DNA of 44,977 bases from an uncultured Alphaproteobacteria bacterium (GTDB taxonomy: Bacteria > Pseudomonadota > Alphaproteobacteria > UBA828). The stretch spans positions 1 through 44,977 of the forward strand of contig CAJXFT010000008.1 of the NCBI GenBank assembly GCA_913053235.1, given 5' to 3'. Below are positions 1 through 8,880 of the stretch, in pieces. The translations under genes were made by a program, and so were the position numbers. The notes beneath the pieces are model-generated. The model saw only the letters and a list, made by a program, of their open reading frames with translations. It ran no database searches and was not told the DNA's origin. Each line of letters opens with the position of its first letter. The first letter of the stretch is position 1.

Positions 1-271
1 CGAAGGCCGAGCGCCCCATCTCCTCGCAGGCCGGCGCATATTCGAGATTGCTCAGCCCGGCGCCGACATCGCTTTCCGGCAGGAACAGATTCCACAAACC
101 CTCCGCCTTGGCCATTTGCTTCAGCTCTTCGAGGAGCGGGATCGGCTGCCAGCGGTCTCCGGTGGCGATCTCGGCCAGCATCTTCTGCTCGTTGGGATAA
201 ACATGCGCTTCCATGAACGCCGCCACCCGCCCGCGAATCTCTTCCGCCTTGTCGCTATAATTAAAATCCAA
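1..271 (-). CDS. Acyl-CoA dehydrogenase, N-terminal part (cut by window edge)
   Basis: The reverse strand from 271 to 1 is open for 90 codons and reads as the N-terminal helical domain of an acyl-CoA dehydrogenase. It contains EGLWNLFLPE followed by GLSNLEYAPACEEMGRS, which is typical of the ACAD10/11-like branch that oxidises acyl-CoA thioesters with FAD. The start is a TTG at 271-269, five bases after a GGAGAAAG ribosome-binding sequence. No ATG lies in frame upstream, and an in-frame start at the internal Met (AFMEAH) would remove conserved residues. The FAD-binding and catalytic domains lie outside the window. The family is fairly certain; the substrate is not known. Confidence 0.8.
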   Translation of the reverse strand, partial: MDFNYSDKAEEIRGRVAAFMEAHVYPNEQKMLAEIATGDRWQPIPLLEELKQMAKAEGLWNLFLPESDVGAGLSNLEYAPACEEMGRSAF

Positions 272-500
272 TGTCTTTCTCCGTACAAATCGACGCGCCG
301 CTTCGCGTGGCATTCTACAGGGTCATGCGGGAAATTTGTCGGACAAATCGCGGGCGCCGAAAGCCGCCTTTAGACGAAGCTGAAGGTGCTGGTCCGCCGC
401 GTTGGCGAGAAAGATTGCGATATTCATATGCTTAGGTCCCGGATGTAGTACAAAACCGTCGGACGCATCAAAACGCATCGGACGATAAGGAAATTCGAGC

Positions 501-1295
501 ATGGCAGATACCGACCGCGACATGTCACGGCACCGCATATTGGTTACCAATGACGACGGTATCGGCGCGCCGGGGATCAAGTTGCTCGAGAAAATCGCCC
601 TCGAGATCACCTCCGACGTTTGGGTGGTGGCGCCGGATCATGAAAAAAGCGGCGCCGGCCATTCGATTTCCATGCATATACCGATTCGCCTCAATCAAAT
701 CGACGAGCGCCATTTCGCCGTCACCGGTACGCCGACGGATTGCGCCCTGATGGCGATCTACGAGATCATGACCGACAAAAAGCCGACCGTCCTGCTGTCG
801 GGCATCAACCGGGGCGCCAATCTGGCCGAGGACGTGACCTATTCGGGCACCATCGCGGCGGCCATGGAGGGCACTCTTCTGGGCATTCCGGCGATCGCGC
901 TGAGCCAGGTTTTCGAGCTTGGAGATGCGCCGCCCTGGGAAACCGCCGAGCGTTTCGCGCCGGCCGTCATCGACCGGCTTATGCGCTGCGACATGCCGGC
1001 AAACACGCTGATCAACGTCAATTTTCCCGATGCGCCGCCGGAGCAGGTGAGCGGCGTGCGCGTCACCTCGCAGGGCCAGCGCCCGCCCGGCTCCTTTACC
1101 ATCGATTCCCGCATAGACGCCCTGCATGTGCCTTATTTCTGGGTGAAGATGAGCTACAGCGAAGGCGAGAAAATCGCCGATACCGATCTCCACGCGATTC
1201 ATGAAAACGCCATCTCCGTCACACCCCTTCAGCTCGACATGACGAACAATGGCTGGCGCGGCGAACTTGCCGATTCGCTTCAGGGCCTCGGTTAA
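501..1295 (+). CDS. surE: 5'/3'-nucleotidase SurE
   Basis: SurE removes phosphate from nucleoside monophosphates and, in some species, short polyphosphate; it is a cytoplasmic survival protein. The 264-residue product has the family's metal-binding TNDDG motif at residues 16-20, then VVAPDHEKSGAGHSIS, the GTPTDC segment and the SGINRGANLAEDVTYSGT block, all in the usual order and at normal length. The ATG at 501 has AAGGA ten bases upstream. A second ATG at residue 8 has no visible Shine-Dalgarno sequence. The usual neighbours serS and pcm are absent here. Its stop codon overlaps the stop of the convergent phosphatase gene within TTAA at 1292-1295. Confidence 0.95.
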   Translation: MADTDRDMSRHRILVTNDDGIGAPGIKLLEKIALEITSDVWVVAPDHEKSGAGHSISMHIPIRLNQIDERHFAVTGTPTDCALMAIYEIMTDKKPTVLLSGINRGANLAEDVTYSGTIAAAMEGTLLGIPAIALSQVFELGDAPPWETAERFAPAVIDRLMRCDMPANTLINVNFPDAPPEQVSGVRVTSQGQRPPGSFTIDSRIDALHVPYFWVKMSYSEGEKIADTDLHAIHENAISVTPLQLDMTNNGWRGELADSLQGLG

Positions 1296-2071
1296 AGCGG
1301 CTCCAGCAAAGCCTCGCGCAAGCAAGCGAGGCCGGCATCGTCAAGGCCGATACCGCCCTCTAAATATCCCAGCGTCGAGCCATATGCGCCGTGCATGGCT
1401 TCGAGGGCGGCATCGAAATATTCCGGCCGTGCCGAAGTCAATGTTTGCATTTCGGCGGCGCCGATATCGAGATCGAAGATGTGCGAAACTTCGCGGCGGT
1501 ATGAATTGGTCAACAGATAATCCTGGCGCGCCAATTCCTCGCTTACTCCCAAGGCCAGCAGAATCAGCATCGCCGCAAAGCCGGTACGATCCTTGCCGCT
1601 GGTGCAATGGACGACCAGCGGGCGGTTTTGCGGCTCCGCAAGGAGCGAGAAAATTTGCCTATATTCGCTCAAATGGTCGAGCGGCAGGCGGCGGTAATGG
1701 CGAGTGACCTCGTCGACGATTTGCCCGCTGTCGAGTTCGCGGGCGCGCACGGCGCGCAGCATTTCACTGGCGCCGTGCGGCAGGAATCCGATGCTGCGCT
1801 CCCGCAGACCATCATATTGGGGCAGCCGGTCCGGCGCGTTGCGGCGCTCCGAAGGCAGGCGCAAATCACAGACCAGGCGAATGCCGAGGCGGCGCCAGGT
1901 TTCATGATCGCTGTCGCTCAGCTCGGCCAGGGAATCGGAGCGGTAAACCCGTCCCCAGGCGGTGCGTTGCCCTTCGCTGTCCGGGTACCCTCCAAGGTCA
2001 CGAAAATTGACGGCGCCCGCGAATGGAATATGGCGTTGCCCGGCGGGCGCCGGCACTGTCTCGGTGGTCAT
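1292..2071 (-). CDS. Tyrosine-protein phosphatase (Y_phosphatase3 family)
   Basis: The 259-residue product has the cysteine-phosphatase signature HCTSGKDRTG, with nucleophile Cys156 and Arg162 forming the CX5R phosphate loop. It also has the NFRDLGGYP opening seen in the bacterial LipA/IphP-like tyrosine or phosphoinositide phosphatases. The start chosen is the ATG at 2071, which has GAGGGAA seven bases upstream. A longer frame to 2200 lacks such a site and adds a non-conserved tail. No signal peptide is visible, so a cytoplasmic location is likely. The substrate cannot be told from sequence. The gene converges on surE and shares the TTAA stop overlap with it. Confidence 0.88.
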   Translation of the reverse strand: MTTETVPAPAGQRHIPFAGAVNFRDLGGYPDSEGQRTAWGRVYRSDSLAELSDSDHETWRRLGIRLVCDLRLPSERRNAPDRLPQYDGLRERSIGFLPHGASEMLRAVRARELDSGQIVDEVTRHYRRLPLDHLSEYRQIFSLLAEPQNRPLVVHCTSGKDRTGFAAMLILLALGVSEELARQDYLLTNSYRREVSHIFDLDIGAAEMQTLTSARPEYFDAALEAMHGAYGSTLGYLEGGIGLDDAGLACLREALLEPL

Positions 2072-2137
2072 CGACAATTCCCTCGCATCTTTTGCCCCTC
2101 TCGGGCAACCAATAGTCGGAACTTTGGTGTGCGTTGA

Positions 2138-2377
2138 GTGACTTGGCCGGCGTACAGTCGCGCCAATGAATACATCGCAGGCCACACTTTCGGCCGCCAA
2201 AAAATTGCCTCGGGTAGCGTCGCGCTGGACAACAAAGAACTGAATTTATCGAGCCCGCGCGCGGCCATTGGCGCCGGACTGGACTCCGCCTTCGCCAACC
2301 ATATGGACGATATGGTCGATGACATTCCCAAATACACCAATATCGAACCGATCGCCCAGATCGAGAAAATCGTCTGA
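2138..2377 (+). CDS. Small ORF of unknown function, possibly a gene remnant
   Basis: This 79-codon GTG-initiated frame sits alone in the 313-base gap between two reverse-strand genes. Its second half (from about codon 45) shows the strong G/C third-position bias of neighbouring genes and a plausible acidic sequence, DSAFANHMDDMVDDI. The first half shows little bias, an in-frame stop lies immediately upstream, and no ribosome-binding site is evident. I do not recognise it. It may be the C-terminal remnant of a decayed gene or a small orphan protein. The rest of the 2072-2384 gap shows nothing I can name. Confidence 0.3.
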   Translation: MTWPAYSRANEYIAGHTFGRQKIASGSVALDNKELNLSSPRAAIGAGLDSAFANHMDDMVDDIPKYTNIEPIAQIEKIV

Positions 2378-2384
2378 TCGGCGG

Positions 2385-2780
2385 TTAGAGCAGATCGGCG
2401 CCGGCGCGGGCGCATATTTCATCTTCCTCGCCGCTGCCGCCGCCGACGCCGCAAGCGCCTTCGACGGTGCCGCCGCGAACGATCGGCACCGCACCCCGGC
2501 CGAAGATCATATGCCCGCCCTCGGCGGCGGCGATGCCGCGGAAGGTCGGATGGTCGGCGCGCTCGGTGAGGTCGCCGCTCGCCATGCCGAATGAAGCCGA
2601 CGCAATCGCCTTGCCCTGGCAGCCATAGACGCCGGCCCATATGGCGTTGTCCATGCGTTGAAAGACCAGCAAGCGGCCGCCGCCGTCGCACACCGCGACG
2701 CTTACCTTGATATTGAGATCCACCGCTTTCGCCAAGGCGCCCTCGGCGACACGGTTGGCTTCTTCGAGCGTCAGCGCCAT
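2385..2780 (-). CDS. GlcG/HbpS family protein (heme-binding-like, DUF336)
   Basis: The 131-residue product has the family pattern: MALTLEEANRVAEGAL, then VAVCDGGGRLLVFQRMD, and a C-terminal GG(V/A)P(I/V) region (GRGAVPIVRGG) followed by a glycine-rich GACGVGGGSGEEDE stretch. Family members bind heme or corrinoids, or accompany glycolate and diol metabolism; many have no assigned role. The ATG at 2780 is preceded by GGAGGGAGAAGCC, an excellent ribosome-binding site, so the five extra upstream residues are not used. It could be cotranscribed with the DMSP-lyase-like gene 84 bases upstream on the same strand. Confidence 0.85.
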   Translation of the reverse strand: MALTLEEANRVAEGALAKAVDLNIKVSVAVCDGGGRLLVFQRMDNAIWAGVYGCQGKAIASASFGMASGDLTERADHPTFRGIAAAEGGHMIFGRGAVPIVRGGTVEGACGVGGGSGEEDEICARAGADLL

Positions 2781-2864
2781 GGCTTCTCCCTCCACAGGTC
2801 GTTCAAGCGCCCAACTGTACGCGACTGAGGTTGGCGCTTCAGCAGTTTTCTCGGCAGGCCGGAT

Positions 2865-3455
2865 TTAAACCAGGCGGGCTGGAGTGCCGATTTCGCCGCT
2901 CCAGGCGTAGAGCGCCAGCAGCGGTTGTTCGGCCGTGCGCATCGCATGGACCATATCTGGTTCGTGGGTGATGAAACTTGCCGCCGGCAGAGTTCGCCAA
3001 TCTTCGCCGTGGCGCCACCAATCGGCCTCGCCGGCGACGGTCAGATAAGTTTCGCGCGCCGGATGGTGGTGCGGCGGATAATATCGGTGCGGGCCGATCA
3101 GGAGCAGGCCCAGCGCCGCATCCTCGCTGACAGCGATTCCGCCGGGTCCCAGCAGTTCCGCATAGGCGTAGTCCTGCACGAATGCACGCATCTTTGGATC
3201 GCCCAGATAGTTGGGATTCTGGGTCCAATGCAGGCTCTCCGCCATCTCCGCGAGGACGGCGGCCTCGACCGACGCAAGATGGCGGCAGGCCGGCAGGCGC
3301 CGGGGCGCCGGAGGGTCGGGGTTTATTGGCGCCGCCAGGGCCTGCCCGGCGATGCCGGCAAAGTGGCCGGCCGCGGCGCCGTCTTCATCGGCGCGGCTCT
3401 CGCACAAAGCGACCGCCGCCGCGAGCATCCGCCCAAGTGCCGCCTCCGGTGCCAT
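2865..3455 (-). CDS. DddQ/DddL-type dimethylsulfoniopropionate lyase family cupin
   Basis: The 196-residue product carries the metal-cupin pattern of marine alphaproteobacterial DMSP lyases. LLIGPHRYYPPHHHPARETY supplies Tyr125/126, His129-131 and Glu135 with Tyr137, and the second cupin motif is EPDMVHAMRT with His170, followed by LLALYAWSGE. In DddQ, three histidines, a tyrosine and a glutamate around an Fe or Zn site cleave DMSP to dimethyl sulfide and acrylate; this general fit is known for the family. Length matches DddQ (about 200 residues). No acrylate-utilisation or DMSP-uptake gene lies beside it, so activity is inference. Related cupins with other substrates exist. It is divergent from the class III aminotransferase gene. 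Confidence 0.72.
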   Translation of the reverse strand: MAPEAALGRMLAAAVALCESRADEDGAAAGHFAGIAGQALAAPINPDPPAPRRLPACRHLASVEAAVLAEMAESLHWTQNPNYLGDPKMRAFVQDYAYAELLGPGGIAVSEDAALGLLLIGPHRYYPPHHHPARETYLTVAGEADWWRHGEDWRTLPAASFITHEPDMVHAMRTAEQPLLALYAWSGEIGTPARLV

Positions 3456-3575
3456 CCCTTACCCCCTTTGTCCGATCGTCTCGGTCAGAATCGTACCTTG
3501 GCGCGGTTTGTGCTACAAATGGCGCCAACAAACATGAGCCAACGGGTGAATCATCTAAGTTGAAAGGGGAGATCG

Positions 3576-4988
3576 ATGACGACGGAAGCGGTAGCGAATA
3601 TCAATCTCGAACAAATGGACACCGACGCGACGATACACGCCTTCACGTCTTTTTCGGAACATGTCGAAACCGGCCCGCACATCATATCGTCGGGCGACGG
3701 CATCTACGTCACCGACAGCAAGGGCGATACCTATATCGACGCGATGGCGGCGCTGTTTTGCGTCAATGCCGGATATGGCCGCGACGAGATCGCCGATGCG
3801 ATCAGCGAGCAGGCCCATAAATTCGCTTATTTCCACACCTTCGCCGGCAATGCCCATGAGCAGCAAATCAAGCTCGGCGAGCGGCTGGTCAACATCCTGC
3901 CCGACCATATGAGCAAGGTCTTGTTCGCCAGCTCAGGCTCGGAGGCAAACGACGCCAACATCAAACTGGCCTGGATGTACCAGCGTGCACGCGGCAAACC
4001 CGAAAAGCGCAAGATCATCGCGCGCAACATGGGCTACCACGGCGTCACGTCGATCGCCGCCAGCCTGTCCGGGCTGCCGCTCATGCATGAGCCGTTCGGC
4101 CTGCCATTGCCGGGCTTTCTGCACACCGACAAAGGCCATTATTACTGGGAGGGCCAGCCCGGCGAAACGGAACGCGAGTTCTCCAAACGCCTTGCCGCCA
4201 ACCTCGATGCGCAAATCGAGGCGGAGGGCCCGGAGACCGTCTGCGCCTTCATCTCGGAGCCGGTGATGGGTGCGGCGGCCTGCGTGGCGCCGGCCGAGGG
4301 TTACTTCGAAGAGATCCAAAAAGTGCTCAGGAAGCATGATGTGCTGTTCATCGCCGACGAAGTGATCACCGGGTTCGGCCGCCTTGGCACATGGTTCGCG
4401 AGCGACAAATATGATCTCAAGCCCGACCTGATGACCCTCTCCAAAGGCATCACCAGCGCCTACATTCCGCTCTCGGCATCGGTGATTTCCGAAGAGATGT
4501 GGCGCGTCCTGGTCGAGGATTCGTCGGAAGATTCGGTGTTCACGCACGGCCATACGGCGAGCGGCCATCCGGTCGCCTGCGCGGCGGCGAACGCCAACCT
4601 CGACCTCATGGAGGGAGAGGATCTGGTCGGCAACGCGGCCCGCACCGGCGCCTATTTCAAGGAGCAATTGAATGAGCGGCTCGGCGACCATCCGCTGATG
4701 GGCGAAATCCGCGGCGATGGATTAATGCTCGCTACCGAGCTGGTGGCGAACAAGGAGACCAAGGAGGAGCTCAACATCGAATGGGACTGCTCGCATCGCC
4801 TGTTCGACCTTTGCATTGAGGAAAATCTGATCTCGCGCGGCTTTTTTGGCCACAACTCGTCATCCTTCTCGCCGCCGCTGACTATAAACACGGACGAGGT
4901 CGACGAGGTCATCTCGCGTTTCAGTCGCGGGCTCGACAAGCTCACCGATGAGCTGGTGCGCGACGGCCGCTGGAAACCGGCGGGGTGA
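3576..4988 (+). CDS. Class III aminotransferase (omega-amino-acid/amine:pyruvate type)
   Basis: This is a pyridoxal-phosphate enzyme of fold type I that moves an amino group from an omega-amino acid, polyamine or amine to a keto acid. The 470-residue protein shows SSGSEANDANIK (residues 119-130), IADEVITGFGRLGTW with cofactor Asp261, and TLSKGITSAYIPLS with the Schiff-base Lys290. VFTHGHTASGHPVACAAA follows, as in putrescine/beta-alanine/taurine:pyruvate aminotransferases. The ATG at 3576 has GGGGAG just upstream. It is transcribed away from the DMSP-lyase-like gene over a 120-base shared upstream region and ends seven bases from the convergent ThDP-enzyme gene. The exact amino donor cannot be read from sequence. 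Confidence 0.92.
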   Translation: MTTEAVANINLEQMDTDATIHAFTSFSEHVETGPHIISSGDGIYVTDSKGDTYIDAMAALFCVNAGYGRDEIADAISEQAHKFAYFHTFAGNAHEQQIKLGERLVNILPDHMSKVLFASSGSEANDANIKLAWMYQRARGKPEKRKIIARNMGYHGVTSIAASLSGLPLMHEPFGLPLPGFLHTDKGHYYWEGQPGETEREFSKRLAANLDAQIEAEGPETVCAFISEPVMGAAACVAPAEGYFEEIQKVLRKHDVLFIADEVITGFGRLGTWFASDKYDLKPDLMTLSKGITSAYIPLSASVISEEMWRVLVEDSSEDSVFTHGHTASGHPVACAAANANLDLMEGEDLVGNAARTGAYFKEQLNERLGDHPLMGEIRGDGLMLATELVANKETKEELNIEWDCSHRLFDLCIEENLISRGFFGHNSSSFSPPLTINTDEVDEVISRFSRGLDKLTDELVRDGRWKPAG

Positions 4989-4995
4989 GACAGGC

Positions 4996-6660
4996 TTAGA
5001 GTTTCCCTTCGATCTCGACGTCGATCAATCGCGGCGCGCCCGAGGCGAGCGCGTCGCCGATTGCCGCGATCAGCTCTTCGGGCTCGCTGACACTCTGCCC
5101 GGCGATGCCCATGCCGGCGGCGATTTCGACAAATCCGAGCTTCGGCTCGCGCAGATCGAGATGCGCGTAGGCGCGGTTCGATTCACTGTCGAAGCGCTGC
5201 CGATAGATGTCGGCATTATGCTTGAGGATGCGGTATTCGCGGTTGGATAGGATGATGAAGACGATCGGCAGGCGGTGATAGGCGGCGCTCCATAGCGCGG
5301 TGATGCTGTACATCGCCGAGCCATCGCCGGAAATGCACACCACCGGCCGGCCGGGGATGGCGAGTTGCACGCCGAGCGCGCCGGCCAGCCCCTGGCCGAT
5401 GCCGCCGCCGCGTCCGCAGAAATAGTCGCCCGGGCCGTCAAACTTGAAGGCCTGGGTGAGATAGGGGCTCGCCGTTATGGCTTCCTCGACGATCACCGCG
5501 TCGCGCGGGATGGCCTCGGCCAGAATTGCCATCACTAGCGCTATCGGCATCGGCCGGCGGCTGCGCGCTTTTTCGAGACGTTCGCGCTGGGCGAGTTTCT
5601 CTTCCTCCTTGAGAGCAGCCAGCCGCCGGCAACGCTCCTCGGCGGCCTGGCGAACGGCGGTTGATCGCTGTTTTCGGATCCAATCGGCGAGCATGGTCAG
5701 GGCCGGCGTCAGGCCGCCGACCAGGCCGGCGCTGAGCGCATGGTTGCGGGCCAGCCGTTGGTGAGATTCCTCGATCTGCAGCACCTTGGCGTGGGGTGGA
5801 AACGGCGCGCCGTCGGCGTACCAAACCTCTTCGAAGAACGGGCCGCCGATCAGCAGCACCAGATCGGCCTCGCCGAAAGCCGCTTTGATGCGCGCCGCGT
5901 CGGCGGGCAGGGAGCCACGCAAATTGGGGTGGTCGCTCGGCAGCGCCCGGTGCTGGTGAATCACTTCGACCCAGATCGGCGCGCCGATGGTTTCGGCGAG
6001 CGCCGCCACCGCAGCGCCGGCACGGCCGCGCGCCACGTCATCGCCGATCACGATCGCCGGCGCGTGGGCGCCGAGAATATGTTGGGCGAGATCCTGCACG
6101 GCATTGCCATCCGGGTTCGCCACTCGATGCAATGTCCCGTCGGTCACCGCCCCGTTCGCCGTCTCCTGCTCCATGACGTCGATCGGCAGCGCCACGAAGA
6201 CCGGACCGGCCGGCGGGTCGTGGGCGATCTTGAAGGCGCGGCGCATGATGTCGGCGCACTCGTCTGCGCGCTCGATCTGGACGCTCCACTTGACCACCGG
6301 CGCCGCCATGGCGACCAGATCATGGCCGAGCAGCGGCGCGCGCAGGCGCATGCGCGTGTCCTGCTGGCCGGCGGTGACGATCATCGGAGAGTTTGCCTTG
6401 AGGGCGCCGTAGAGCATGCCGATGGCGTTGCCGAGACCGGGCGCCACGTGAAGATTGACGACACCGGTACGGCCGCTCGCCTGGGCGTAATAATTGGCGG
6501 CGCCGATAGACACGCCCTCATGCAGGGAGAGGATATAAGACAGCGCCGGATAGGCGCCGAGATTGTCGGTCAGCGGGCTTTCGGTGGTTCCGGGATTGCC
6601 GAACAGATATTTGGCACCGTGCGCCACCAGGCTGTCCAAAACAACATCGCGTCCGAGCAT
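4996..6660 (-). CDS. Thiamine-diphosphate enzyme, benzoylformate decarboxylase/acetolactate synthase family
   Basis: The 554-residue protein has the three-domain plan of 2-keto-acid decarboxylases. The N-terminal Pyr domain has FGNPGTTESPLTDN and the cofactor glutamate in SLHEGVSIGAA. A central domain follows. The C-terminal PP domain carries the ThDP/Mg motif SGDGSAMYS, closed about 30 residues on by SNREYRIL. The GNPGTTE opening and LHE motif resemble benzoylformate decarboxylase (MdlC) more than true acetolactate synthase, and no small regulatory subunit gene is nearby. The substrate is unknown. The start chosen is the ATG at 6660 (MLGRDVVLDSL, the usual family start); a further ATG at 6690 is possible. 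It is divergent from the GST-fold gene. Confidence 0.85.
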   Translation of the reverse strand: MLGRDVVLDSLVAHGAKYLFGNPGTTESPLTDNLGAYPALSYILSLHEGVSIGAANYYAQASGRTGVVNLHVAPGLGNAIGMLYGALKANSPMIVTAGQQDTRMRLRAPLLGHDLVAMAAPVVKWSVQIERADECADIMRRAFKIAHDPPAGPVFVALPIDVMEQETANGAVTDGTLHRVANPDGNAVQDLAQHILGAHAPAIVIGDDVARGRAGAAVAALAETIGAPIWVEVIHQHRALPSDHPNLRGSLPADAARIKAAFGEADLVLLIGGPFFEEVWYADGAPFPPHAKVLQIEESHQRLARNHALSAGLVGGLTPALTMLADWIRKQRSTAVRQAAEERCRRLAALKEEEKLAQRERLEKARSRRPMPIALVMAILAEAIPRDAVIVEEAITASPYLTQAFKFDGPGDYFCGRGGGIGQGLAGALGVQLAIPGRPVVCISGDGSAMYSITALWSAAYHRLPIVFIILSNREYRILKHNADIYRQRFDSESNRAYAHLDLREPKLGFVEIAAGMGIAGQSVSEPEELIAAIGDALASGAPRLIDVEIEGKL

Positions 6661-6829
6661 TCGACTTGTCCGTTCCCGTGGGCCACGCATCGAAACATGC
6701 GCGCGCGCCGACTGTAGTCACTCAGGCCCAGCGATGAAAGCATGCGCCCTTGGCCGGCATGGACTCAATGTTGAAGTGGCCTACAATCCAAGAGTAGCGG
6801 CAATCGCAACGATTGGGAGGATGAGCACG

Positions 6830-7534
6830 GTGATCAAGCTATACCGTTTTCCGCCTTTGGACAGGCTGCCCTCGGCCAGCCCGTTCTGTGTCAAGGTCGA
6901 AGCCTATCTGCGCATGGCGGTCATCGAATACGAGCCCCGCGACATGACCGATCCGCGCAAAGCGCCCAAGGGCAAACTGCCGTTCATCCGCGACGGCGAT
7001 ACGGTGGTCGCCGATTCGGCGGCCATCATCGACTATCTCAAAAGCCGCTATGGCGATCCACTCGACAAGGATATGACTGCGGCCGAGCAGGCCACGGCAC
7101 TCGCCTACCGGCGCATGATGGAGGAACACACCTATTTCTGTATCGTCCAGATGCGCTGGATGCGCGACGACACCTGGTCGCAAGTGAAAACCCGCTACTT
7201 CTCGTCCATGCCGGCGCCGCTGCGCTGGTTCGTGCCGGGCATGGCGCGAAAACAGGTGCGCCGCGACCTTCGCGGCCAAGGCATCGCCCGCCACACGGAC
7301 GCGGAAATCAACGCCAAGGCGCTTGAAGATGTGCGCGCGATATCGAATTTTCTCGGCGACAAGGCCTATTTAATGGGCGCGGCGCCGACCTCCCTCGACG
7401 CCATGGGTTACGGTTTTCTGACCTCGCTGCTGTGGGCGCCCTTCAATCTGCCGATTCAGACCGAGGTCGACGAACTCGACAATCTCGCGGCTTACTGCGA
7501 GCGCCTCGACCGGAAATATTTCGCCGACGCGTGA
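6830..7534 (+). CDS. Glutathione S-transferase-fold protein (metaxin/FAXC-like)
   Basis: The 234-residue product has an N-terminal thioredoxin-like domain with IKLYRFPPLDRLPSASPFC, YLRMAVIEYEP, KGKLPFI and VVADSAAIIDYL. A C-terminal all-helical domain follows, with LMGAAPTSLDAMGYGFL. This matches the Tom37/metaxin-like GST branch common in proteobacteria, whose substrates are mostly unknown. Two starts compete. An ATG at 6821 abuts GGGAGG with no spacing, whereas the GTG at 6830 lies nine bases after GGAGG and gives the expected MIKLYRF opening, so I prefer GTG. The longer frame running back to 6563 is overlap with the divergent gene and not coding. Confidence 0.85.
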   Translation: MIKLYRFPPLDRLPSASPFCVKVEAYLRMAVIEYEPRDMTDPRKAPKGKLPFIRDGDTVVADSAAIIDYLKSRYGDPLDKDMTAAEQATALAYRRMMEEHTYFCIVQMRWMRDDTWSQVKTRYFSSMPAPLRWFVPGMARKQVRRDLRGQGIARHTDAEINAKALEDVRAISNFLGDKAYLMGAAPTSLDAMGYGFLTSLLWAPFNLPIQTEVDELDNLAAYCERLDRKYFADA

Positions 7535-7653
7535 GCGGCCCGCCCTGATTTGAGGGAATTGCCGATCCGTCATAGGGTATAAAGCTGTAGCGTGGATCGT
7601 TGTCCGGGAGTTAACGCGGTCCGCGCTTGTTGATTCGGACGGGAGCCTCATGA

Positions 7654-8880
7654 ATGACAAATTTGCCGGTATTTGCCTGCCGTCACCAGGTCAACGGCCT
7701 GGCTTCGAAAAAACAGCCATTCGCCGGCCGCGCCGAGGAAATTCTCGGCGCCGCCGCTTTCGCCGAGGCCAAGCGTGAAATTACCGCCTGGCCCGACTAT
7801 GCGCCGACGCCGCTGGTGCCGCTTGGCGGCCTCGCCGGGGCGCTCGGCCTCGCCGCCGTGCATTACAAGGACGAAGGCCAGCGCTTCGGCTTGAAGAGCT
7901 TCAAGGCGCTGGGCGGTGCCTATGCGGTGCTCAAGGTGTTGCGCCGCGAATTAGCCGAGCGAAATATCATCATCGATCAGGTGGCGGAGTTTATATCCGG
8001 CGGTTACCAGTCGGCGCTGGCGGATATCACGGTGTGCTGCGCCACCGACGGCAATCATGGCCGCTCGGTCGCATGGGCGGCGCAGATGTTCGGCTGCGGC
8101 TGTGTCATTTACCTGCATGAAGGCGTCAGCGCCGGGCGGGAAAAGGAAATCGCCGCCTACGGTGCGCAAATCCGCCGCGTCCCCGGCAGCTACGACGATT
8201 CGGTCCGCGTCACCGTCGACGAGGCCGCGGCGGAGGGCTGGTTCGTCGTTTCCGACACCTCCTGGCCCGGCTATGAGGAGGTCCCGGCCATAGTGATGCA
8301 GGGCTATATGGTGATGGCCGATGAGATCGCCGCGCAATGGCCCGGGTCAGGGGAAGCGCCGAGCCATCTTTTCATTCAGGGCGGCGTCGGCGGCCTCGCC
8401 GCCGGGGTGGCCGGCCATTTCTGGCGCCTTTGGGGCGACCAGCGCCCGCGCAGCATCGTCGTCGAGCCGGAGCGCGCCGACTGTATCGCGCGCAGCATGC
8501 GGGCCGGCCAACCGACGCCGGTGCCGGGCGATGTCGAGACCTTCATGGCCTGCCTGGCGGCGGCGGAAATGTCGCCGCTGGCCTGGGAAGTCTTGCGCCA
8601 CTGCGCCGATGAGGCGCTCATCATTCCAGACCCGGCGGCGGCCGAGACCATGCGCATTCTCGCCGCCGGCGTCGATGGCGACCGCGCCATCGTCGCCGGC
8701 GAATCGGGCTGCGCGGCAACGGCGGCGCTGATTGCCGCCTGCGGCGACGACGCCCTGCGCCAGACGCTGGGGCTCGATGCGGAAGCGCGTGTGCTGGTGA
8801 TCGGCAGCGAGGGCGCGACCGATGCTGAGATCTACCGCCAAACGGTCGGGCGGATGCCGCAGGAGGTCGCCGGCGCGTAA
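7654..8880 (+). CDS. dpaL: Diaminopropionate ammonia-lyase
   Basis: This PLP enzyme of the tryptophan-synthase-beta fold cleaves 2,3-diaminopropionate to pyruvate and two ammonia molecules. The 408-residue protein has RFGLKSFKALGGAYAVLK, with the probable cofactor lysine Lys84. CCATDGNHGRSVAWAAQMFG is the family's substrate-binding loop, and FIQGGVGGLAAGVAGHF is the phosphate-binding glycine loop. Length and motif order agree with E. coli YgeX/DpaL. The ATG at 7654 follows GGGAG by eight bases; an overlapping ATG at 7650 is in another frame. Its stop codon directly abuts the convergent ppx gene. The compound may arise from diet, oxalyl derivatives or peptides; no biosynthetic partner lies nearby. 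Confidence 0.9.
   Translation: MTNLPVFACRHQVNGLASKKQPFAGRAEEILGAAAFAEAKREITAWPDYAPTPLVPLGGLAGALGLAAVHYKDEGQRFGLKSFKALGGAYAVLKVLRRELAERNIIIDQVAEFISGGYQSALADITVCCATDGNHGRSVAWAAQMFGCGCVIYLHEGVSAGREKEIAAYGAQIRRVPGSYDDSVRVTVDEAAAEGWFVVSDTSWPGYEEVPAIVMQGYMVMADEIAAQWPGSGEAPSHLFIQGGVGGLAAGVAGHFWRLWGDQRPRSIVVEPERADCIARSMRAGQPTPVPGDVETFMACLAAAEMSPLAWEVLRHCADEALIIPDPAAAETMRILAAGVDGDRAIVAGESGCAATAALIAACGDDALRQTLGLDAEARVLVIGSEGATDAEIYRQTVGRMPQEVAGA

Noticed and set aside
323-427. A 34-codon minus-strand frame (MNIAIFLANAADQ...) upstream of the acyl-CoA dehydrogenase
   Set aside because: It is short, lacks a clear ribosome-binding site and has no recognised homologue; it may be chance.
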